DNA of 64,000 bases. Source: Actinopolymorpha cephalotaxi (GTDB lineage Bacteria; Actinomycetota; Actinomycetes; Propionibacteriales; Actinopolymorphaceae). The notes beneath the pieces were generated by a model. That model made no database searches, was not told the origin of the DNA, and saw only the letters and a program-made list of their open reading frames with translations. The stretch is taken from assembly GCF_013408535.1 (NCBI RefSeq), contig NZ_JACBZA010000001.1:248001-312000 (forward strand), in the 5' to 3' direction. Numbering within the stretch: position 1 is the stretch's first letter; the number at the start of each line of letters is the position of its first letter. The translations under genes were made by a program, and so were the position numbers. This document shows positions 36,257-44,605 of the stretch, one piece after another.

Positions 36257-37032
36257 GACGATCCCTTCCGTCGGGTGGTGGGCCGCTCGGGCGCCCAGCA
36301 CAGTTCGGTGACCCGGTGCAGGAACTCCACCCGCTGCTCGCAGCGGTGTTTGTGGTCGCGTTCACCGGCGACGGTCGTGACGGTGGACGGGGTGGCGTGG
36401 ACGACGACCATGTCCGTGGACTCCGCCGACGCGGGGGAGACCTCCTCCGCCCACACCTCACCGGTGGGCACCGTCGCGCCCGACCACACCGGCACCAGCC
36501 GGTGCGCAAGGGCGGGTTGACGGATGTCGAGGTGGCCGACCCCGGGCACCCGCTTGCTGACCTCGAGCACCTCGACGGTGTGCGCGGCGGGCCTGGCCGC
36601 GGTCACCCGCAGGCCTTCCGGGCTGTCGTGGAAGCCGAGCCCGGCGAAGTACCGGAGTACGTGCGAACCCGGCATCTTCGGGTCCGGCAGCCAGGTTGCC
36701 GCCTCGTGCCAGGGTCCCCGCCACACCGCGAGTCCCTGGTCGGCCGTGTCGCTGTGGCCGATCATGCACTGGCCGCCCTGCATCTGTACGACGTTGCTCC
36801 AGTGCCCGTCGACGACGCGTTCGAGGACGTGGTCGTAGTTGCCGGCCCTGGCGATGTGCAACTGGCGCAGGTCGAGGCCCTCCGGCGTACCCGCGTACGG
36901 CCGGTTGGTGGTGATGCGGACCGAGGCCGACCACGGCTCGGTCAGGTCGTATCCGGGTGCGCACAGCGTCACCCGGCCGCCGTCCGCGGCCCGGAAGTGC
37001 GTGCGTTCGGCGGCGCGCTGGTCGTCGTGCAC
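36253..37032 (-). CDS. Unknown protein of the mau-like operon
   Basis: A 259-residue protein that I do not recognise. It lacks a signal peptide and membrane helix. Motifs worth noting are VTLCAPGYDLTEPWSASV, GLDLRQLHIARAGNYDHVLE and QMQGGQCMIGHSDTAD. The mix of beta-strand-like segments would suit a cytoplasmic enzyme or chaperone. Start GTG 37032 has AGGAGCCAC upstream. Its stop overlaps the ATG of the MauA-like gene (ATGA), so it is translationally coupled and probably needed for making or modifying that protein. Confidence 0.65.
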   Translation of the reverse strand: MHDDQRAAERTHFRAADGGRVTLCAPGYDLTEPWSASVRITTNRPYAGTPEGLDLRQLHIARAGNYDHVLERVVDGHWSNVVQMQGGQCMIGHSDTADQGLAVWRGPWHEAATWLPDPKMPGSHVLRYFAGLGFHDSPEGLRVTAARPAAHTVEVLEVSKRVPGVGHLDIRQPALAHRLVPVWSGATVPTGEVWAEEVSPASAESTDMVVVHATPSTVTTVAGERDHKHRCEQRVEFLHRVTELCWAPERPTTRRKGSS

Positions 37033-37114
37033 CGTGGCTCCTGTTCGTCGTCGTAGCGGTCGTCGTGGTGGTGGTCGGGTCGGGGCAGGGGTCGGGGCGA
37101 GGTCGGTCAGGTGG

Positions 37115-37675
37115 TCAGCCGGTCCTGGTGGCGGCCAGCAGGACCACGGCCAGGACGCAGCCGCAGGCGAAGGTCAGCAGCGGGCGCAGGGTCCGGTCGT
37201 ACGTCGCGAGCCGGGCGTCCCAGTGGCCGTCGTCGCGATGGGCGTGCCGGGCCAGCACCATCGCGGCCCGCCCGGCGCCGAACGCCAGCCCGGCGGCCAG
37301 TCCCTGCGGCCAGGTCGCGCACAGCGCCACGGTCAGCACCAGCACGTGCGGAAGGCCCGTGGTCATGTACGTCCGTACGCCGGTGCCCATCTCGAAGCCG
37401 AAGTGCAGCGCGCCGTAGCGGGGACCGTCGTCCCCGATCGACTCCGGAACCTGCCGGCCGTTCTGCGGCAGCGGCAGCCGCAGGACGCCGAGTTCGTTCA
37501 GGCAGACCAGCACGGCGACCGCGCCGACCACGAACGCGGCCGGGACCGGGCGTACGACCGGCCGCACCAGCAGGCCGAGCGCCACCGCGACCACCGCGCT
37601 GGTGAGGCCTCCGGCCAGCAGGCCGGCACTGAACCACCACCGGGAACGTTCTCGCCAGACCGACGAGACCAGCAT
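37115..37675 (-). CDS. Polytopic membrane protein of the mau-like operon
   Basis: A 186-residue protein with about four hydrophobic helices (LLAGGLTSAVVAVALGLLV, AAFVVGAVAVLVCLNELGVL, VLVLTVALCATW, LTFACGCVLAVVLLAA). The loop LPLPQNGRQVPES and GFEMGTGVRTYMTTGLPH resemble loops of CcdA/DsbD-like electron-carrier membrane proteins that I have seen next to MauD/MauE-type genes, so it may pass electrons for disulfide formation or reduction outside the membrane. That role is inference. Confidence 0.65.
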   Translation of the reverse strand: MLVSSVWRERSRWWFSAGLLAGGLTSAVVAVALGLLVRPVVRPVPAAFVVGAVAVLVCLNELGVLRLPLPQNGRQVPESIGDDGPRYGALHFGFEMGTGVRTYMTTGLPHVLVLTVALCATWPQGLAAGLAFGAGRAAMVLARHAHRDDGHWDARLATYDRTLRPLLTFACGCVLAVVLLAATRTG

Positions 37676-37690
37676 CGCCGAGTTGTGGCT

Positions 37691-37912
37691 TCATACCGAT
37701 CCCGAGATCGAGTACCCCGCGGCCAGTGCCAGCACGACCCAGGCGAGCAGGACCGGGGCGGTGGCGAACGCCCACCACCAGGTCAGCGCGGGCACCGTCA
37801 GTGCAGCCACGGCGAGCACGGCGCCGGGCGCCAGCGGATGGGTGAGGCGCCGCCGGACGCGGGGTGAGCCGGTCCCGCCGACGGAGCTCACCGGGCCTGT
37901 CCTGGTCGACAT
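37691..37912 (-). CDS. Small membrane protein of the mau-like operon
   Basis: A 73-residue product with a polar N-terminus of about 25 residues and one or two hydrophobic segments (GAVLAVAALTVPALTWWWAF, LLAWVVLALAAGYSI). It begins 7 nt after the mauD-like stop and has no clear ribosome site, so translation would depend on coupling. No known family. Confidence 0.5.
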   Translation of the reverse strand: MSTRTGPVSSVGGTGSPRVRRRLTHPLAPGAVLAVAALTVPALTWWWAFATAPVLLAWVVLALAAGYSISGSV

Positions 37913-37919
37913 GGCGACG

Positions 37920-38492
37920 TCAGCTGTTCTGGGTGGGTGCGGTCGCTGCGGCCTCGGCCAGCGCCTCGGCGTCGGTGACCACCGCGTCGAGGACCTTCTT
38001 CGAGCCGGCCGGTTCCCGGGTCACCATGGCGCCGGCCCGGTCCAGAACCACGATCGCCGGCCGCCAGCCCGGATCCAGCAGGTGGCAGGCGATCGAGTCC
38101 GCGACGAACCTGGCGCCGGTGAGTCCGGCGAACTTCGCCACCGGCGTCCGGGCGAGCACCACGAAGTCCACCGCCGCCGAGGACTTGTTCGCCAGGTCGT
38201 CGAAGTACGGCGCGACCTCCGCGCACACCGGGCAGTTGTCGTCGACGAGCAGGACGAGGGCGCACGCCGCGTCGTCTCGCGGGCGTACCGACAGCGGAGT
38301 CTGCGGGTTGTCCGGGATCGTTCCCACACCAAGCGCACTGTGCGCCGCACCGCCCGCCGTGGCCGGCACGCCGGCCGCACTCGCGACGCCGGCCTGCAGG
38401 TCGCGGAGCTGGCGCAGCATGCCGGCCATCGCGAAGGCGAGGAGCACCAACGCCAACCAGGCGAGGACGACCGCGCCGACAAGGGTTTCCAT
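37920..38492 (-). CDS. mauD: MauD-like thioredoxin-fold protein
   Basis: A 190-residue membrane-anchored thioredoxin-like protein. One N-terminal helix (VGAVVLAWLALVLLAFAMAGML) is followed by a periplasm-facing domain whose active site is CPVC in VDDNCPVCAEVAPYF near residue 82. MauD is needed in methylotrophs to form the disulfides of the amine dehydrogenase light chain. The ATG has GGAGGAACTG before it and overlaps the stop of the MauE-like gene by one base. Confidence 0.8.
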   Translation of the reverse strand: METLVGAVVLAWLALVLLAFAMAGMLRQLRDLQAGVASAAGVPATAGGAAHSALGVGTIPDNPQTPLSVRPRDDAACALVLLVDDNCPVCAEVAPYFDDLANKSSAAVDFVVLARTPVAKFAGLTGARFVADSIACHLLDPGWRPAIVVLDRAGAMVTREPAGSKKVLDAVVTDAEALAEAAATAPTQNS

Positions 38493-39100
38493 CAGTTCCT
38501 CCGGAACGAGGTGGTTCGAGACGACGGGTGGACGAGCGTGGCGGGCACCAGGGCGGTGAGAACGGCCAGCACGAGTGCCGGGACGAGGACGGACACCGAC
38601 GCGAGCCGGCCCGTCCCGGTCAGGCTCTCGACGAACGGTGTGGGACCGGCGGAAAGACCCGCGGCGGCCGCGGCCACCGCGGCGAAGACCCCGGCCCGTA
38701 TCAGGACGGGCGCCCGGACCGGCCCGTCGTCGCGCAGGCAACCGCACGGCGCGTCGGGACGGGTGCGCCGCAACACCGTCAGGTACACCAGAAACCCTGT
38801 GTAGACGAGGGCTTCGCCGACCATCGCGGGCAGCACGAGCCGGCTCGGCAGGGCCGAGGTCCTGCGCAACGACGACAGGGTGCCGGCGACGACGGCGCCG
38901 CCCACGCCGACCTCGGCCACCACCAGTGCGGCCGCACCGGCCCGGGATCCGCCGCGGGGCAGCAGGCGGTGTACCAGCAGGGTCGCCCGGAGCCGGCCGA
39001 ACGCCCGCGCGTGACCGAGACCGGCCCACAGGAGAAGCAGTCCGCCGGCCACGGCGACGGCCGAGCAGACCAGCTCCGCGACCGACCGCACTGCATCCAC
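38492..39100 (-). CDS. mauE: MauE/DoxX-like membrane protein
   Basis: A 202-residue membrane protein with four to five helices. DAPCGCLRDDGPV around residue 115 is the CGC loop of MauE-type proteins, which work with MauD in maturing disulfide-rich light chains. GTG 39100 is preferred because AGGGGGATTCG precedes it, though the frame stays open farther upstream through the PDTK-coding 15-bp repeats. It is the first gene of the mau-like operon. Confidence 0.8.
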   Translation of the reverse strand: MDAVRSVAELVCSAVAVAGGLLLLWAGLGHARAFGRLRATLLVHRLLPRGGSRAGAAALVVAEVGVGGAVVAGTLSSLRRTSALPSRLVLPAMVGEALVYTGFLVYLTVLRRTRPDAPCGCLRDDGPVRAPVLIRAGVFAAVAAAAAGLSAGPTPFVESLTGTGRLASVSVLVPALVLAVLTALVPATLVHPSSRTTSFRRN

Positions 39101-39130
39101 CGAATCCCCCTGTAGTTCTGCCGGTCGTCG

Positions 39131-39175
39131 CTTTGTGTCCGGCCGCTCTGTGTCCGGCAACTTTGTGTCCGGCCG
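39131..39175. repeat. Three 15-bp tandem repeats upstream of the mau-like operon
   Basis: CTTTGTGTCCGGC at 39131, CTCTGTGTCCGGC at 39146 and CTTTGTGTCCGGC at 39161, period 15 bp. On the minus strand they could code a PDT(K/E)R/L repeat in an extended MauE frame or serve as operator sites. Confidence 0.75.
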
Positions 39176-39307
39176 ATGCAGCCGCGAACCCACGTGGCGC
39201 GATGCGCCCTGAGGTTCTCGTACTGCCAACTGCTGGTTTCCCAACCTGGCCGCAGCAGCCAAACGGGTCCGGCGTCGGTTGATTGCTGACCGTGGTCGGT
39301 CAGTTGT

Positions 39308-39336
39308 TTGACGGCCCCCACCACGCCTGTTAGGCA
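39308..39336 (+). promoter_or_regulatory. Sigma-70-like promoter of the dioxygenase gene
   Basis: TTGACG (39308-39313), 17-bp spacer, TAGGCA (39331-39336). The start codon is 45 bp downstream. Confidence 0.5.
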
Positions 39337-39380
39337 GAAGTCGTCTTTGTGCGTTGGTGGCTCCGGCCGAGGAGATCCGC

Positions 39381-40202
39381 ATGTCGAAACTTCGTCGCCG
39401 CATCGACGAACAGGGTTACGTCGTGGTCCCCGGCGTGGTCCCGAGAAAGAACGTGGACGCGGTGGTGGCCGACATCTGGCGGCACACCGGAGCCGACCCC
39501 GCCGACCGGAGCACGTGGTACGCCCCGGACCGGATCGGACCGGCCGGCATGGTGGAGATGTATCACTACCAGTCGATGTGGGACACCCGCCAGGACGAAC
39601 GGGTGCACGAGGTGTTCGCCGAGATCTTCGGCAGCGAACGGCTGTGGGTGAGCATCGACCGTACGAACCTCAAACCGCCGTCGGTCCCGGAGTATCCCGA
39701 CTACCACCACCGCGGCTTCCTGCACTGGGACGCCGACATCGAGCGGTATCCCGACATCCCGTTCGGGGTGCAGGGCGTGCTCGCCCTGGCCGACACCTCC
39801 GAGGACATGGGTGGCTTCCAGTGCGTTCCGAGCATCTACCAGAACCTCCCTGCCTACCTGGAGAAGTACGGCCGGTCCCGGCAGGCCGACCTGACCGAGC
39901 ACACTCCGGTGCAGGTGCCGTTGCGGGCCGGTGACATGGTCATCTGGACCTCGCTGCTGGCCCACGGCAACGGCGACAACCTGACCGACCGCCCCCGCCT
40001 GGCGCAGTACATCTCGATGAACCCCGCGCGGGAGACCGACGACCAGGCACGGCAGGCACGCATCGACGCCTGGCAGGAGAACCGCCCGCTCGCACATCAC
40101 CGCGCCTTCCCCGGTGACCCGCGCGGGATCGAGGCGGCGCGTGGCCGGCCGGCCGAGCTCACCTCCCTGGGCCGGCGGCTGCTGGGCCTGGATCGCTGGT
40201 AG
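39381..40202 (+). CDS. Phytanoyl-CoA dioxygenase-family protein
   Basis: A 273-residue Fe(II)/2-oxoglutarate-dependent oxygenase of the PhyH family. The iron ligands are His and Asp in HWDAD near residue 115 and His in LLAHGNGDN near 194; the 2OG-binding Arg is in TDRPRLAQY. Substrates in the family range from fatty acyl-CoAs to ectoine and natural-product intermediates, so the role is open. ATG 39381 has GGAG 6-7 nt upstream. It is alone; the binding-protein gene begins 114 bp later and may or may not be linked. Confidence 0.87.
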   Translation: MSKLRRRIDEQGYVVVPGVVPRKNVDAVVADIWRHTGADPADRSTWYAPDRIGPAGMVEMYHYQSMWDTRQDERVHEVFAEIFGSERLWVSIDRTNLKPPSVPEYPDYHHRGFLHWDADIERYPDIPFGVQGVLALADTSEDMGGFQCVPSIYQNLPAYLEKYGRSRQADLTEHTPVQVPLRAGDMVIWTSLLAHGNGDNLTDRPRLAQYISMNPARETDDQARQARIDAWQENRPLAHHRAFPGDPRGIEAARGRPAELTSLGRRLLGLDRW

Positions 40203-40316
40203 CCCCTGACGCCGGCGGCGAGGTTCGGGTCGGCGGTGGAGGCCGTCGACCCACGGGGAGTGTGAACGCACGTGTGTGCGGGGGTGGTGTGTGGCCAGGA
40301 GCCCTAGGAGGCGGAC

Positions 40317-42266
40317 ATGACAGACGCGGTGACCCGGCGGGACGTCCTGCGGGTGGGTGGAGTCGCGGTGACGGTCGCGGTGACCGGAAGCGCGTGCAGC
40401 TTCCTGTCCACCAAGCCCAGCGGCAGCGACTCCGACGCCGGCTCGGGGAAGAAGACGAAGGAGCCGCCCACGCTGGCCGCCAAGGTCAAGGCCGGGAAGC
40501 TGCCGCCTGTCAAGGACAGGTTGCCCGCCAAGCCACTGGTGGTGAAGCCGAACGAGAAGATCGGACGGTACGGCGGGGCCTGGCACCTGCGGATCAAGGG
40601 CGAGGCCTACGGCGACGCCGCGACGATCTACTCCTTCGCCGGCTACGAGAACCTCGTGCGCTGGGACCCGACGTTCAAGAAGGTCGTCCCGGACATCGCC
40701 ACCAGCTACCAGGTCAACGCCGCCAGCACGGAGTACACCTTCGTACTCCGCGAGGGCATGCGCTGGTCGGACGGAAAGCCGTTCGGACCCGACGACGTGG
40801 TGTTCGCCGTCCAGGACATCCTGATGGACAAGCGGATCACGTCGATCCCGCCGTTCGGTGACATGAAAGCCACCAAGGTGGACGACCACACCGTCAAGGT
40901 CACCTTCACCAAGCCCAACGGGACGTTCGTGAACTACCTCGCCACCCGTCGCGGCGCGGCCCTGACCGACTATCCCCGCCACTACCTCGAGAAGTTCCAC
41001 CCGAAGTACAACCCCCAGCACGCCGCCCAGGCCAAGAAGATCGGCTTCAAGGACGGGATCACCGTCCTGCAGGACGTGGGCGGCACCTGGAGCTTCGGCC
41101 GCAACCCCGACAAGCCGACGTTGTACGCGTGGGTGCTCACCACCACCTCCGACCAGAAGTCCCAGGTGGTGGTGGAGCGCAACCCGTACTACTGGAAGGT
41201 CGACCCGGAGGGCAGCCAGCTGCCCTACATCGACCGGATCGTCTACTCGGTGGTGGGCGACGACGAGGCCGCGCTGCTGAAGACCCTCAACGGCGAGCTC
41301 GACGTGGCGACGCCGCAGTTGAAGGACAAGCCGATCGTGGCGAAGTACCGCGAACGCGGCGACTTCCGGCTCTTCGACGTCGTGCCCGAGGCGATGAACG
41401 TCGCCTGCATCTACCCCAACCTCACCCACGACGACCCGGTCAAGCGGGAGATCTTCAACAACCGCAACTTCCGGGTCGGGCTGTCGCACGCCATCAACCG
41501 GCCGGAGATCATCAAGGCGGTGTTCCAGCGGCAGGGCGAGCCCTGGCAGGTGGCGCCGCGCAAGGAGTCGACCTACCTCGACAAGGAGATGGCCACGCAG
41601 TACACCGAGTACGACGTGGCCCAGGCGAACGAGATCCTGGACAAGGAGTACCCGAAGAAGGACGCGAGGGGTGTACGCCTGGGCCCGGACGGCAAGCCCA
41701 TCTCGTTCCTCGTCGACGTGGCCACCATCGTGCCCACCTGGACCGACGTCCTCTCGCTGGTGGTCGGCTTCTGGCAGAAGGTCGGCATCGACGCGCACGT
41801 GAACTCCGGCAGCCCGGAGATCGTGGTCGAACGCGGTTCGGCCAACAAGCACGACTTCTCGGTGTGGGCGGGCGAGGGTGGCCTGGACGGCGTGGTGCTG
41901 CTGAACCCCTACAACTACCTGCCGTTGCTCAACCCGTACTCGTTCTTCGGGGTGAAGTGGGCGGAGTGGTACAACTCCAGGGGCAAGGCCGGCGAGCGGC
42001 CACCGGCCGACGTACGTCAGCAGATGACGTTGTACGACAAGGTGAACGCCACGTCGGACATGGACGAGCAGGCCCGGCTGATGAAGGAGATCCTCACGAT
42101 CGCCAAGCAGCGCTTCCACGCCATCGGGATCGCCGCCCTGCCCAACGGCTACGGCACGGTGGCGAACAAGATCGGCAACTGGCCGAAGTTCACCACCGAG
42201 GGCGCCTGGGTCTACATGTCGCCCGCGCCGACGAATCCCTGCCAGTACTACATAAAGCCGAGCTGA
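40317..42266 (+). CDS. ABC transporter substrate-binding lipoprotein, family 5
   Basis: A 649-residue solute-binding protein of the peptide/oligosaccharide family 5. TRRDVLRVGGVAV is a twin-arginine signal and TGSAC the lipobox, so it is a TAT-exported lipoprotein. The SBP_bac_5 core is shown by YTFVLREGMRWSDGKPF near residue 145 and later by repeated N/Y-rich segments. The ATG has AGGAGGCGGAC just before it. No permease or ATPase genes follow, and a terminator lies right after the stop, so it is an orphan that must use a transporter encoded elsewhere. Confidence 0.9.
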   Translation: MTDAVTRRDVLRVGGVAVTVAVTGSACSFLSTKPSGSDSDAGSGKKTKEPPTLAAKVKAGKLPPVKDRLPAKPLVVKPNEKIGRYGGAWHLRIKGEAYGDAATIYSFAGYENLVRWDPTFKKVVPDIATSYQVNAASTEYTFVLREGMRWSDGKPFGPDDVVFAVQDILMDKRITSIPPFGDMKATKVDDHTVKVTFTKPNGTFVNYLATRRGAALTDYPRHYLEKFHPKYNPQHAAQAKKIGFKDGITVLQDVGGTWSFGRNPDKPTLYAWVLTTTSDQKSQVVVERNPYYWKVDPEGSQLPYIDRIVYSVVGDDEAALLKTLNGELDVATPQLKDKPIVAKYRERGDFRLFDVVPEAMNVACIYPNLTHDDPVKREIFNNRNFRVGLSHAINRPEIIKAVFQRQGEPWQVAPRKESTYLDKEMATQYTEYDVAQANEILDKEYPKKDARGVRLGPDGKPISFLVDVATIVPTWTDVLSLVVGFWQKVGIDAHVNSGSPEIVVERGSANKHDFSVWAGEGGLDGVVLLNPYNYLPLLNPYSFFGVKWAEWYNSRGKAGERPPADVRQQMTLYDKVNATSDMDEQARLMKEILTIAKQRFHAIGIAALPNGYGTVANKIGNWPKFTTEGAWVYMSPAPTNPCQYYIKPS

Positions 42267-42285
42267 GCCGGAGCGCCGTGGTTAT

Positions 42286-42313
42286 CGGGAGCGTGCCCGC
42301 GGGCACGCTCCCG
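42286..42313 (+). terminator. Terminator hairpin after the binding-protein gene
   Basis: Thirteen-base arms 42286-42298 and 42301-42313 (CGGGAGCGTGCCC) form a perfect palindrome 20 nt after the stop. Confidence 0.75.
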
Positions 42314-42358
42314 GCATGGTCGCGCGCAGACGACTGCTGGCAGACGGCCCGCGGTGGC

Positions 42359-43051
42359 TCACACGTCGCGGCCGGCGGCGAGCAGCAGTTGGTGTGCCCG
42401 GCGTGCGGCCCGCGCGGCCCGGTGGGAGGACGGCTCCTCGACGGGAACCTCCTCCATCCCGACGGCCAGCGCCCGGACCGCCTCGGTGAGCGCCTGCAGG
42501 TGGCGTTCGAGGTCTGCCAACCTGTCGTTGACAGCGGTGTCGGCACGGTTGCGCTGACTGGGTACGCGTTCGCCGCCCTTCTCGCCCCGGCCGCCGGCCG
42601 CCTTCCCGTCTCCGCCGGCAGCGTGGCCGGGGTCGGGTTCGAACAGCGCCCGCAGGCGTACCGGCAGGTTGCCGAACGTCGTGTCCAGCTGGCCCGGGGA
42701 GAACTGCTCGCGCATCGCGACCGAGACGGCGGCGGCCACTTGGTGCACCTCGGCAAGCGGGATCATCGCCTCGTGCGCGAAGCGTTCGGCGGTCTCCTCC
42801 GCGTCCGCCTTCGTCGGCACCCGGCTGGGCGACCAGCCGTCGTAGAAGACGCCGCGCAGCAGCTCCGGCAGCTGAGCGGCCAGGTGGGCGGCACTTTCCA
42901 CCGTGAGCCGGTCACGGACGCAGTGCAGCCACGTGCGCACCGCGCGGAAGGTGAACTCCGGGTCGTCGCTGCCCAGCTCCTGGGCGACGGTGTGCAGCCA
43001 GGCGTGGGTGGTGTTCTCCGCACGGGCCAGGGCATGTGGGCGGATCGTCAT
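42359..43051 (-). CDS. DUF2267-family protein
   Basis: A 230-residue helical protein matching the DUF2267 pattern: FTFRAVRTWLHCVRDRLTVE ... HLAAQLPELLRGVFYDGW and later REQFSPGQLDTTFGNLPVRLRALF. The C-terminal third is a charged linker and coiled-coil segment (ADLERHLQALTEAVRALAVGME). DUF2267 has no assigned function, though it is often seen with CBS or stress proteins. ATG 43051 has GGAGGCG upstream. Confidence 0.82.
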   Translation of the reverse strand: MTIRPHALARAENTTHAWLHTVAQELGSDDPEFTFRAVRTWLHCVRDRLTVESAAHLAAQLPELLRGVFYDGWSPSRVPTKADAEETAERFAHEAMIPLAEVHQVAAAVSVAMREQFSPGQLDTTFGNLPVRLRALFEPDPGHAAGGDGKAAGGRGEKGGERVPSQRNRADTAVNDRLADLERHLQALTEAVRALAVGMEEVPVEEPSSHRAARAARRAHQLLLAAGRDV

Positions 43052-43388
43052 CGTCGCCTCCGGGAGACGTACCGGCACTCGGGTGGTCTCCCTCCACGCT
43101 CGGCGACGAGCCACCGCCGAAGCCAGGGGCGAACGGCCCGGCCGGACGGCCCGGTCGGCGGGATGTCCGGCGTACGGGCCGGTGAGGACCTTCTGCCCTA
43201 CGCGGCAACGGGGCCGGCGCGGGAGTTTGGCAGCAAGGCCTGTGGAGCAAGCGAGGGAGCCCGAGAGGGCTGAGAGGCCCGGACGGTCGAGAGATCGCCT
43301 GGACGACCCCCAGCTACCTGATCCGGACAATGCCGGCGAAGGGAAATTGTTCTACAGGTCTCCAACTGCGCCCAGGGACGCCGCGGCG
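43052..43388. other. Gene-poor stretch between DUF2267 and a small membrane gene
   Basis: About 340 bases with no supported gene, repeat or hairpin. It holds the DUF2267 promoter on the minus strand. Confidence 0.5.
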
Positions 43389-43643
43389 TCAGCTGCCGCC
43401 TCCTCCGACCCCGCCTCCGCCGCCTCCTCCTCCGACGCCCCCACCCCACCCGCCGGAGAACCACTTGGATCCCATGTCCTGGCCGACCTGGGGAAGCTTG
43501 GCGTCGCCGCGGTCATCGTGTCGGGCCACGAACTCTCCGGCGTACCCACGACGGCGTTCCCGGCGGCGCCCGACCACGACCACGGTGACTCCCACGGCGA
43601 CCAGCACCGCGACAACCAGGACCAGTCCCACGATTCCGCTCAT
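43389..43643 (-). CDS. Small membrane protein with Gly-rich tail
   Basis: An 84-residue product with one N-terminal membrane helix (GIVGLVLVVAVLVAVGVTVVVVG), a basic stop-transfer RRRERRR, a charged middle, and a C-terminal tail made almost only of Gly, Trp, Val and Ser. Such short Gly-rich membrane proteins are common and uncharacterised in actinobacteria. The start is uncertain, as no strong ribosome site is seen. Confidence 0.5.
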   Translation of the reverse strand: MSGIVGLVLVVAVLVAVGVTVVVVGRRRERRRGYAGEFVARHDDRGDAKLPQVGQDMGSKWFSGGWGGGVGGGGGGGGVGGGGS

Positions 43644-43689
43644 GTCCGCACAGTGACAGGCGTGCCGTCCGGAGTCCAGCGATCTCCAG

Positions 43690-44496
43690 TCACGATTGGG
43701 CGCCCGGCTTGGACAGTGCCGCGCCGAGCTGGCTGGCGAGGGTGGCCGCGACCTGGCGCTGTTCCAGCGTCGGGTGCACCACCTCGGTGGCCGCTACGAG
43801 CAGGAACCTGCCGTGTACGACACCGCCGCTGCGGACGACGAGCGCCGTCTCCGCGTCCGTCGGCAGGCCGTACCTGTCCACGTCCAGCGGACGGCCGCGC
43901 CGGGTCACGTGCCCGTCGCTGTCCATCGTCGGCAGGCCGTCACCGTCGCCGTCGCCACCGCCGCCACCGTGATCGCCGTTCGAGCTGCCGGCACCGGTTC
44001 GGTCGAAGCGGCAGTCGTCGATCCGCAGCACGTCGGTGATCTGGTCGGCGACGTGCGAGGTGAGCGTGTCCGGTGACTCCCGGCCGGCGGCGACAGCGGC
44101 GGACGTACGGACCACACCGGACAGATATCCCTCCTGCCGGCTCGCGCGTGCCTGCTGGCGGCGTCCCCAGTGGGCGATCTCGGAGACCGCGACACCGACG
44201 ATGACCAGGAGTACGGCGGTCTCCACGTCCTCCCGGTTGGCGATGGTGAGCTGGTGGTACGGCCGGGTGAGGAAGAAGTCGAACCACACCGCGCTGGAGA
44301 CCGCGGCGACCACCCCGGCCCAGCGGACGCCGGTGGATGCCGCGGCGACGATCAGCAGCACCAGGGCGAGGGCGACGTCGGTGTTGGCGACGCTCTCCCG
44401 GAACGGTGCCAGCGCCGCGCACGCGACCAGCGGGAGCACGGCGGACACCACACCGACCCAGGTGCGGTGTGCCTGCAGGAACGACTCCGCGCGCAT
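43690..44496 (-). CDS. DUF4118 (KdpD-type) membrane sensor-like protein
   Basis: A 268-residue protein with four membrane helices of the DUF4118 type (WVGVVSAVLPLVACAAL, VALALVLLIVAAASTGVRWAG, VWFDFFLTRPYHQLTI, TAVLLVIVGVAVSEIAHWGRR), the module found in KdpD sensor kinases. After it comes a GAF-like domain interrupted by a Gly/Asp run, but there is no histidine kinase core. It may sense membrane or turgor state and pass the signal to another protein. ATG 44496 has GATGGAG 4 nt upstream. Confidence 0.8.
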   Translation of the reverse strand: MRAESFLQAHRTWVGVVSAVLPLVACAALAPFRESVANTDVALALVLLIVAAASTGVRWAGVVAAVSSAVWFDFFLTRPYHQLTIANREDVETAVLLVIVGVAVSEIAHWGRRQQARASRQEGYLSGVVRTSAAVAAGRESPDTLTSHVADQITDVLRIDDCRFDRTGAGSSNGDHGGGGGDGDGDGLPTMDSDGHVTRRGRPLDVDRYGLPTDAETALVVRSGGVVHGRFLLVAATEVVHPTLEQRQVAATLASQLGAALSKPGAQS

Positions 44497-44605
44497 GGCT
44501 CCATCAAACCGCTCTCGCGGCGGTCTCGGCGGCCCGTCCGCGACGACGGTAATCTGCCCGAGACGAGCGGCCCGGAGCGGTTCGCCCGGATTGGGGAGGA
44601 GCGCG

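Noticed and set aside
36253-37032. Heavy chain (MauB) of an amine dehydrogenase
   Set aside because: Too short for a seven-bladed propeller, no signal peptide, no repeated blade motifs.
39330-42119. 929-codon open frame opposite the dioxygenase and binding-protein genes
   Set aside because: Spans two real genes and their gap on the other strand; Val/His/Arg-rich shadow.
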